A DNA stretch of 7,236 nucleotides, taken from Bacteroidota bacterium (lineage in GTDB: Bacteria; Bacteroidota; Bacteroidia; Bacteroidales; VadinHA17). The stretch spans positions 1-7,236 of the forward strand of contig DAOVLD010000080.1 of assembly GCA_030631445.1 (NCBI GenBank), written 5' to 3'. A program made the translations under genes and the position numbers. Shown piece by piece: positions 1-4,743 of this stretch (position 1 is its first letter; each line of letters opens with the position of its first letter). Below the pieces are notes generated by a model, which saw only the letters and a program-made list of their open reading frames with translations, made no database searches and was not told the origin of the DNA.

Positions 1-462
1 AAGCTGATCCTGACTGTAAAAGAGGAAAATAAAAAATTAGTCTGGCTTTTCTTTATTGGATTTGCCATGTTGCTTGCAGGTGGTATCTGGAACTGGTTCT
101 TCCCTTTAAACAAAAATATCTGGTCCAGTTCATATGTTCTCTACTCTTCGGGATTTGCAACCATGGGTTTAGCTGCCTGTATCATTATTGTAGACATCAT
201 GGGTTATACAAAATGGACACAAATCGGTCGGGTATACGGAGCCAACGCGATCACTGCTTATGTACTTGCAGGAATGTTGACGCTTGTTTTTTACAGAAGC
301 ATTTTTGGAGGAGTCTCACTTAATGGTTTATTTATGGATGCTATGACCAGCATAGGAGTTGCTGCAAAACTGGCTTCCCTGATGTATGCAGTAATATACA
401 TGCTTATAATTTATATCCCGGTATATATTCTGTACCGGAAAAAAATCTTTATTAAAGTCTGA
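1..462 (+). CDS. HGSNAT/NagX-like membrane acyltransferase (DUF5009 / COG4299 type), C-terminal part
   Basis: The frame is open from base 1 and ends at TGA 460-462, giving 153 residues; the true start lies upstream of the window, so the Met at base 67 is internal. The fragment is strongly hydrophobic, with about four membrane spans (residues roughly 13-35, 45-66, 78-97 and 120-145) and a basic tail ending RKKIFIKV. The segment PLNKNIWSSSYVLYSSGFA near residues 36-54 matches what I remember of the conserved 'P-[IL]-N-K-N-[LI]-W-[TS]-S-S' block of bacterial relatives of heparan-alpha-glucosaminide N-acetyltransferase. Family members are multi-pass inner-membrane proteins thought to move acetyl groups onto sugars across the membrane. 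The specific substrate cannot be told here, because the N-terminal catalytic part with the expected active-site histidine is outside the window. The next gene is a putative sugar hydrolase on the same strand 179 bp away. Confidence 0.8.
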   Translation, partial: KLILTVKEENKKLVWLFFIGFAMLLAGGIWNWFFPLNKNIWSSSYVLYSSGFATMGLAACIIIVDIMGYTKWTQIGRVYGANAITAYVLAGMLTLVFYRSIFGGVSLNGLFMDAMTSIGVAAKLASLMYAVIYMLIIYIPVYILYRKKIFIKV

Positions 463-478
463 TCACAAAAAATGCCGG

Positions 479-499
479 AATAACTTCCACTGAAGTATT
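479..499 (+). terminator. Weak hairpin downstream of the acyltransferase gene, possible terminator
   Basis: ACTTC (483-487) pairs with GAAGT (492-496) across a 4-nt CACT loop. The stem can be extended by AAT (479-481) with ATT (497-499) if base 482 is bulged. It starts 17 nt after the stop codon, but no clean U-tract follows (TTGTTTATAA), so termination is only a guess from position. Confidence 0.22.
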
Positions 500-641
500 G
501 TTTATAAGCTACGGGTTTGCCTTCAACAGGTTTCTTCATAAAAACACAGTAGTTTCATGCATTATTAAATCCTCGATTAATTTTGTTATCTTGTTTTCAA
601 GAAAGAAAAAATCCTAACTATTAATTAATATTTTATTTCTT

Positions 642-1358
642 ATGAAAACTTTTATTCCAGTTATTCTAACACTTATTCTTTGTGTACAATCCTGTAAACC
701 AGGAGTTGAGATCCCACCAACCACTCACCCGGATGTTACTAACTGGCAGGATCTGTTTACTGATGATCTGTCTAATGCGATATTTCCTGAAGGTGTATGG
801 ACTTTCGAAGATGGTATCCTTACAGCAAGTAAGGATCAGGCTATCTGGTCGGAATATGATTATGATAATTTTATACTTGACCTTGAGTTTAAAACAGATA
901 CCGGTACAAACAGCGGGGTTATTCTCTACTGCACTGATATTGATAACTGGACCCCAAATTCTATTGAGATCCAGATAGCAGATGACTATGCAGAGAGGTG
1001 GGCAAGCAGTCCATCTACATCGCAGTGCGGTGCTGTTTTTGGTCATTTGCCTGCTACTAGAAGTATGGTAGAACATCCCGGTGAATGGAACCGTTTTACA
1101 ATAACATGTGTGGATCATTTGATTTATGTTATGCTGAACGGTGAACAGATCATTGAGATGGATATGAAATTATGGACAGATCCAGAAGTGAACCCGGATG
1201 GAAGTAAAATACCTTTATGGTTATACAATCCGGTAGCTGAGCTGCCCACACATGGTCATATTGGTTTCCAGGGTAAACACGCCGGAGCGCCAATCTATTT
1301 CAGAAACTTAAAGATCCAGGAATTAGGCGCTATCGAAGACCTTATTATTCTTCATTGA
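642..1358 (+). CDS. Lipoprotein with 3-keto-disaccharide hydrolase domain (DUF1080)
   Basis: 238 residues. The N-terminus has a hydrophobic signal peptide ending in a lipobox VQSC with the lipidated Cys at residue 18, so the mature protein should be anchored in the envelope; the residues after the Cys (KPGVE) are not a clear surface-export acidic signal. Residues about 34-227 form one DUF1080/PF06439-type concanavalin-like domain. Recognisable blocks are WQDLF (35-39), GVWTFEDGILTA (51-62), NSGVILYC (90-97), SIEIQIADDY (107-116), GEWN (147-150) and the closing GHIGFQGKHAGAPIYFRNLKIQ (205-226; shown here in outline only). Known family members hydrolyse 3-keto-glycosides made by partner oxidoreductases, or bind carbohydrate. 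No such oxidoreductase is adjacent, so substrate and activity are inferred. The ATG at 642 is the only start giving a full signal peptide; no Shine-Dalgarno is visible in the AT-rich leader. Confidence 0.85.
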   Translation: MKTFIPVILTLILCVQSCKPGVEIPPTTHPDVTNWQDLFTDDLSNAIFPEGVWTFEDGILTASKDQAIWSEYDYDNFILDLEFKTDTGTNSGVILYCTDIDNWTPNSIEIQIADDYAERWASSPSTSQCGAVFGHLPATRSMVEHPGEWNRFTITCVDHLIYVMLNGEQIIEMDMKLWTDPEVNPDGSKIPLWLYNPVAELPTHGHIGFQGKHAGAPIYFRNLKIQELGAIEDLIILH

Positions 1359-1374
1359 GTTGGAGGGTGAAAAT

Positions 1375-1402
1375 AGTCTGCAGTCCACAGTCGGCAATCC
1401 AC
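1375..1402 (+). repeat. Degenerate heptamer tandem repeat (4 units) upstream of the GMP-synthase-like gene
   Basis: Four consecutive 7-mers read AGTCTGC (1375-1381), AGTCCAC (1382-1388), AGTCGGC (1389-1395) and AATCCAC (1396-1402). They share the pattern A-[GA]-T-C-x-x-C. The array lies in the 59-bp gap between the stop of the lipoprotein gene and ATG 1418. Its period of 7 makes it unlikely to be coding. Similar short AGTCGGC-like tandem strings occur, as far as I recall, between genes in other Bacteroidota; that part is memory, not a search. Confidence 0.6.
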
Positions 1403-1417
1403 AAAAAAATAAATAAC

Positions 1418-2383
1418 ATGGAAATCAAAGAAATAAAAACAGGAGAATTAAATCCTGATAAGTTTATTGAAGAAAAAGTGAAGGATATTTCTTCGAAAGT
1501 GGGCAGTAATTATGCCATTAACGCTTTATCCGGTGGTGTTGATTCATCAGTTGTTACTATGCTGGGACACAAAGCCCTGGGGGGTAAGCTTAAAACATAT
1601 TTTATTGATAATGGCCTGATGAGGGAAGGAGAACCGGAGTATGTTGTTTCACTTTTTAAAAACCTGGGGGTAAATGTTGAAATTATAGATGCTAAAAAGG
1701 TTTTTTTCGATGCATTAAAAAATGTTACAGATCCGGAGGAAAAAAGAGAAGCTGTTACAAGTTCATTTTACAAAAATGTTTTTGGTAAGTTAGTAAAGAA
1801 CAGTAACGCGAAATATCTTTTTCAGGGAACGATTTTGACAGATGTGGATGAAACAATTGCGGGAATAAAGAGGCAGCACAACGTTTTTGAGCAGTTGGGA
1901 ATTGACCCTGAAAAAGCATTCGGTTACAAGATTCTTGAGCCCCTTGTACAACTTAGAAAACCTGCGGTAAGGGAAGTTGGAAAAGCATTGGGACTACCCA
2001 AAGAAATATATAACAGACCACCATTCCCCGGTCCTGCCCTGGCAGCAAGGGTTATTGGAGAGGTCAGTCCGGAAAAAATTGAGACTGTGAGAAAAGCCAC
2101 AGTGATTGTTGAAGGGGAACTGAAAAATTCGGGGGCATTCCAGTATCTGGCGATTTTGCATGAAGACAAGGTTACCGGAATAAGAGACGGAAACAGGGAT
2201 TTTGGTTGTCAGATAGAAATTAGATGCTGGGAAAGTAAAGACGCCAGAACAGGATCACCAACCAGACTTCCTTATGACACACTTGAAAAACTGGCTGAAA
2301 GAATTACAACTGAAGTGCCGAATGTTGTTAGCGTTACTTACAACATAACTAAAAAACCACCCTCAACTATCGAAGCTATTTAA
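1418..2383 (+). CDS. Stand-alone GMP-synthase-like PP-loop ATP pyrophosphatase (GuaAb / ExsB-family)
   Basis: 321 residues from ATG 1418. An upstream TTG at 1355 in the same frame would add 21 residues coded by the heptamer repeat and overlap the previous gene, so I reject it. The protein has the ATP pyrophosphatase PP-loop SGGVDSS (38-44), a lid-type DxxE (D142, E145) followed by KRQHNV (151-156), PPFPGPALAARVIGEV (201-216) and a GMP_synt_C-like end with RLPYD (283-287) and KPPSTIEAI (313-321). This resembles GMP synthase, which adenylylates XMP and aminates it to GMP, but the class I glutaminase domain of usual bacterial GuaA is missing. The architecture is that of archaeal GuaAb, which works with a separate glutaminase subunit or ammonia; no glutaminase gene is in view. 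Several usually invariant positions differ (no SHHNVGGLP, HPFPGPGL changed, last residues EAI instead of EWE or EFE). It could be a true GMP synthase subunit, a back-up ammonia-dependent enzyme, or a paralogue with another substrate. Confidence 0.8.
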   Translation: MEIKEIKTGELNPDKFIEEKVKDISSKVGSNYAINALSGGVDSSVVTMLGHKALGGKLKTYFIDNGLMREGEPEYVVSLFKNLGVNVEIIDAKKVFFDALKNVTDPEEKREAVTSSFYKNVFGKLVKNSNAKYLFQGTILTDVDETIAGIKRQHNVFEQLGIDPEKAFGYKILEPLVQLRKPAVREVGKALGLPKEIYNRPPFPGPALAARVIGEVSPEKIETVRKATVIVEGELKNSGAFQYLAILHEDKVTGIRDGNRDFGCQIEIRCWESKDARTGSPTRLPYDTLEKLAERITTEVPNVVSVTYNITKKPPSTIEAI

Positions 2384-3597
2384 GAAATAAAATCTTCCGG
2401 TACATTTATAAGCCGGCTGACATCTTTAATCTTTTCCGCGACATTAAATCCTGAAGTACAATTTACTGTACATTCCCTGCAGTCAGCACATGGATTTTCC
2501 GAAACATCAAGTGACACAAGCAGCTGGTGTGCTTTTTCCAGGTTGCTGTAGCCATAGGTGTACATGTATGCCCTCATCAGATCAGGAACAGGAAGAGTTT
2601 TTGTGCATTGCTCCACACATTCCCGGCATCCTTTACAATAAAGTGAAACAAGAGATTCCCCTTTTTCAATATCTTTCTTTTCTTCATCCGTCAGTTCCGG
2701 GTTTTCCATAATACCAAAACTCTCCTCCAAATGATCATAACTGGTAAAACCAGGTATAGCAGTGTGCACATTAGGATTTTGCAGAGCCCATTTTAACGCG
2801 GCTTTCGTATTTACAGGATGTTGTCTCTCCTTGTCGTAAAATCCTCCCGCCATTGTCTTCATAGCTACAATTCCCAATCCTGCTTTCGCTGCATTATTAA
2901 TTGCCTCACTCACTTTCTCAACATTACCCTGCTTGAAATTATAAGCAACCAGCACTACATCATAAACACCACTGTCAATAGCAGCCTGGATTATCTCAGG
3001 CTCTTTGCCATGGGTGGAGACACCGAGGAATTTTGCTTTTCCGGATTTTTTTAATTTTTTCATTGCATTCAGAGTAGGCTCATGGAGTGTTGCTTCTCCT
3101 GACCCCGGCATATGATGATAAAGAATATCAACATATTCTAATTTAAGCCGTTTCAAACTTATTTCAAACATATTCAAAAAGGTCTCCTCAGTCGCTTCAT
3201 CTGAATACAAACCTGTTTGCCTGTCCGATCCCGGCTGGTGGATTTTTGTAGCAATAGTATACGAATCACGTGGATAATCCACTAAAAGTTTTCCAAGCAT
3301 TTCTTCGTTCCTTCCCCCCTGGTATCCATGAGCGGTATCCAGGTGAGTAATACCTTTCGCAAGAGCAGCTTTTACCAGGTTTGGGTTATCTGCCCTCATT
3401 ACACCCATATTTACAATGGGTAATTTGATCCCTGTTTTTCCGAGAGTCCTGTAAACAATTTTTGCATTTTCCTCTTCTTCCGGAATATTTGTTTTTGTGG
3501 TTCTTCCCAATGCATTCTGACCCACAACAATACCTGTAGCGCCAATTACAGAAGATTTCAGAAATCCCCGCCTGTTAAATTTGCTTTGTTTTTCCAT
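2380..3597 (-). CDS. Tat-signal aldo/keto reductase with C-terminal double [4Fe-4S] domain
   Basis: 405 residues on the minus strand, ATG at 3597-3595. The N-terminus carries a twin-arginine motif NRRGFLKSS (8-16) and a short hydrophobic stretch (17-30), indicating folded, cofactor-loaded export to the periplasm. Residues about 47-310 are an aldo/keto reductase barrel beginning YRTLGKTGIKLP, with a recognisable catalytic tetrad D87, Y92, K118 and H161 (HLDTAHGY, ATKIH, LYHH), GVSTHG at 192-197, and IPGFTS at 281-286. The tail holds two Cys sets, C321-C324-C327-C331 and C370-C373-C376-C380, both CxxCxxCxxxC, typical of two [4Fe-4S] clusters. Such enzymes probably pass electrons between the clusters and NAD(P)H, reducing carbonyls or oxidising sugar alcohols; the substrate is unknown. 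It is convergent with, and overlaps by 4 bp, the GMP-synthase-like gene, so it is a separate transcript. No Shine-Dalgarno is visible. Confidence 0.9.
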   Translation of the reverse strand: MEKQSKFNRRGFLKSSVIGATGIVVGQNALGRTTKTNIPEEEENAKIVYRTLGKTGIKLPIVNMGVMRADNPNLVKAALAKGITHLDTAHGYQGGRNEEMLGKLLVDYPRDSYTIATKIHQPGSDRQTGLYSDEATEETFLNMFEISLKRLKLEYVDILYHHMPGSGEATLHEPTLNAMKKLKKSGKAKFLGVSTHGKEPEIIQAAIDSGVYDVVLVAYNFKQGNVEKVSEAINNAAKAGLGIVAMKTMAGGFYDKERQHPVNTKAALKWALQNPNVHTAIPGFTSYDHLEESFGIMENPELTDEEKKDIEKGESLVSLYCKGCRECVEQCTKTLPVPDLMRAYMYTYGYSNLEKAHQLLVSLDVSENPCADCRECTVNCTSGFNVAEKIKDVSRLINVPEDFIS

Positions 3598-3744
3598 AGC
3601 TGTTTACATTTATTTGAATACTGGTATTATCAATATCTTAAATAATCTACGGTTAAAAATAAATGTTAGGTTGCTAAGAAACAATATAAATAATTAAAAA
3701 CGGAGCACCGGATGCAAAGTTTATAGTTCTATTTGAAACCAGTA

Positions 3745-3799
3745 GTTCCGGCGCGTTTACTTTGCTTACTTGTACCCCGGGTGGCGCTGCGCTTTTTTT
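3745..3799. other. GC-rich patch ending in a T-run, possible remnant of a dispersed palindromic element
   Basis: Within an AT-rich gap this stretch has TTCCGGCGCG (3746-3755), CCCCGGG (3775-3781) with its palindromic core CCCGGG, GGCGCTGCGC (3783-3792) and then seven T (3793-3799). The composition breaks sharply from both flanks. CCCCGGG followed by CGCTGCGC recalls half of the palindromic intergenic elements often seen in Bacteroidota, where a second CCCGGGG arm follows; here that arm is absent and the octamer array takes its place. The resemblance is from memory. GCGC-T-GCGC cannot fold as a hairpin because the loop is one base, so the T-run is not enough for a terminator call. Confidence 0.35.
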
Positions 3800-3824
3800 C
3801 TTATCTTCTCACTTTCTCATCTTC

Positions 3825-3992
3825 ACCTCATCACCTCATTACCTCATTACCTCATTACTTCATCACCTCATTACCTCATTACTTCATCACCTCATTACCT
3901 CATTACTTCATCACCTCATTACCTCATTACCTCATTACTTCATCACCTCATTGCCTCATTACCTCATTACTTCATCACCTCATTGCCTCACT
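3825..3992. repeat. Tandem octamer array, 21 units, with 24- and 32-bp higher-order periods
   Basis: 168 bp divide exactly into 21 octamers. Let A be ACCTCATT and B be ACTTCATC; minor forms are A' (ACCTCATC, first unit), G (GCCTCATT at 3953) and G' (GCCTCACT, last unit). The order is A' A A A B A A B A A B A A A B A G A B A G'. B units start at 3857, 3881, 3905, 3937 and 3969, so the spacing is 24, 24, 32 and 32 bp, a higher-order pattern. Because 8 leaves remainder 2 on division by 3, 24 bp restores the frame and all three plus frames stay open, giving repetitive pseudo-peptides rich in ITSLPHY. The minus strand meets stops in every frame (TAA, TGA). No associated transposase or Cas gene is present. 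Confidence 0.95.
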
Positions 3993-4060
3993 GCAACACT
4001 AAATCAATTCACATATTCTTTTTTTTCATCATTAAAAATCGTATAATGTTTAATTACTTA

Positions 4061-4068
4061 TATATTTG
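4061..4068 (+). promoter_or_regulatory. Candidate Bacteroidota -7 element for the nuclease-transporter operon
   Basis: TATATTTG fits the Bacteroidota -7 consensus TAnnTTTG exactly. It lies 55 bp before the start at 4124, which would give a leader of about 50 nt. I cannot see a good TTTG-type -33 box at the usual distance upstream (about 4036-4042 reads AAAATCG), so this rests on the -7 element and its position. Confidence 0.4.
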
Positions 4069-4104
4069 TAACAGGTACGAACAAAGCAGAAGGTTTTAGA
4101 AATC

Positions 4105-4123
4105 ACCTTTTTTCAGAGAAGGT
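4105..4123 (+). promoter_or_regulatory. Possible leader hairpin abutting the start codon of the BFN gene
   Basis: ACCTT (4105-4109) is complementary to AAGGT (4119-4123), the last five bases before ATG 4124. In RNA the stem can continue inward with G-U wobbles (4110-4118, 4111-4117, 4112-4116), leaving a three-base loop. It could limit ribosome access, or may be chance. Confidence 0.25.
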
Positions 4124-4732
4124 ATGAAGCGTATAAAATTAAATGTATTAGGAATATCATATAGTCAGACTCAATCGGGTGCTTATGCCCTTGTACTGAC
4201 TGAGGAAGAAGGTGAGCGACGGATCCCAATTATTATTGGCGGGTTTGAAGCACAGGCAATTGCTATTCAATTGGAAGGACTGACGCCTCCAAGACCATTA
4301 ACACATGATTTGTTTCATAATTTTGCCAGTGCATTCGGGATTTCTATTCGCGAAGTTGAAATTTACCGGCTGGAGGAGGGGGTTTTCTATGCTAAATTAA
4401 TTTGCAGAAACGGTGGCAGAGAGATAACAATTGATGCCCGTACATCTGATGCAATAGCTCTTGCTTTAAGATTTAAATGTCCTATTTATACAAATGAAGA
4501 TATTATGACCAAGTCGGGTATAGTGTTAGATGTGAACAGCGAAATTGAAAAGGGAAATTTTACGAAAAGTTATAAGGAGGAGAAATACCAGGAAAAGACT
4601 AAATCAACTTCTGAACTGGAAAAATTTTCAGTTAAAGAATTGAAAAAACTACTTAACGAGTCGATAGAAAAAGAGAATTACGAAAAAGCTTCATTTATAA
4701 GGGATGAATTAAAACGTAGGAAACAAGAATAA
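4124..4732 (+). CDS. Bifunctional nuclease family protein (BFN/DUF151) with C-terminal UVR motif
   Basis: 202 residues. Residues about 4-133 form a BFN domain, seen in RRIPIIIGGFEAQAI (32-46), RPLTHDL (57-63) and DARTSDAIALALRFKCPIY (104-122), which are the blocks expected for the family (IPI-IG-EA, RP-THDL, D-R-SDAIALA-R). A charged linker (about 134-165) leads to a UVR-type helical hairpin, LKKLLNESIEKENYEKASFI with following RDELKRRK (173-200), the kind found in UvrB and UvrC. Plant and bacterial members have been reported to have DNase and RNase activity; the physiological role in bacteria is unclear, and the UVR motif suggests binding to protein partners or nucleic-acid machinery. BFN plus UVR is, to my knowledge, a common form in Bacteroidota. 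It is followed after 11 bp by the nucleoside transporter, so the two are probably co-transcribed. The purine-rich GAGAAGGT directly before ATG is too close to act as a classical Shine-Dalgarno. Confidence 0.88.
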   Translation: MKRIKLNVLGISYSQTQSGAYALVLTEEEGERRIPIIIGGFEAQAIAIQLEGLTPPRPLTHDLFHNFASAFGISIREVEIYRLEEGVFYAKLICRNGGREITIDARTSDAIALALRFKCPIYTNEDIMTKSGIVLDVNSEIEKGNFTKSYKEEKYQEKTKSTSELEKFSVKELKKLLNESIEKENYEKASFIRDELKRRKQE

Positions 4733-4743
4733 AACTGATTTAG

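Larger units (their letters stand above)
3598..4123. other. 526-bp divergent intergenic region, no gene supported
   Basis: This gap separates the divergent reductase (-) and nuclease-family (+) genes, so promoters for both should lie here. 3598-3700 is AT-rich and should hold the reductase leader; I found no convincing TAnnTTTG element on the minus strand. 3701-3800 contains a short GC-rich patch unlike its surroundings. 3825-3992 is an octamer tandem array with a decayed, pyrimidine-rich approach from about 3801. 3993-4123 is the AT-rich leader of the nuclease-family gene. Three plus-strand open frames cross the array, one per frame; they consist almost wholly of the repeat and are not credible genes. 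Confidence 0.8.

Noticed and set aside
581..593. TTTTG and TTATCTTG as a promoter for the lipoprotein gene
   Set aside because: TATCTTG lacks one T of the -7 consensus and no -33 box lies at the right distance, so the support is too weak.
666..1118. Minus-strand 150-codon open frame inside the lipoprotein gene
   Set aside because: It is antisense to a clear DUF1080 gene, with no recognisable family or leader.
1355..1417. TTG start giving the GMP-synthase-like protein 21 extra residues
   Set aside because: It overlaps the lipoprotein stop, runs through the heptamer repeat, and the ATG at 1418 fits the family start much better.
2377..2389. TATTT-AAG-AAATA stem as a bidirectional terminator between the convergent genes
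   Set aside because: Only five A-T pairs and no T-tract in either direction.
3825..3992. Possible CRISPR-like array
   Set aside because: The units are contiguous octamers with no unique spacers and no cas genes nearby.
4042..4047. TATAAT that would be a perfect enterobacterial -10 box
   Set aside because: There is no TTGACA-like box 17 bp upstream, and the window looks like Bacteroidota, whose main sigma factor uses TAnnTTTG; the nearby TATATTTG at 4061 is preferred.
3733..4099. Three overlapping plus-strand open frames of 89-109 codons rich in ITSLPHY
   Set aside because: They exist only because an octamer repeat without stops stays open in all three frames; no start context, no domain, and all three overlap.
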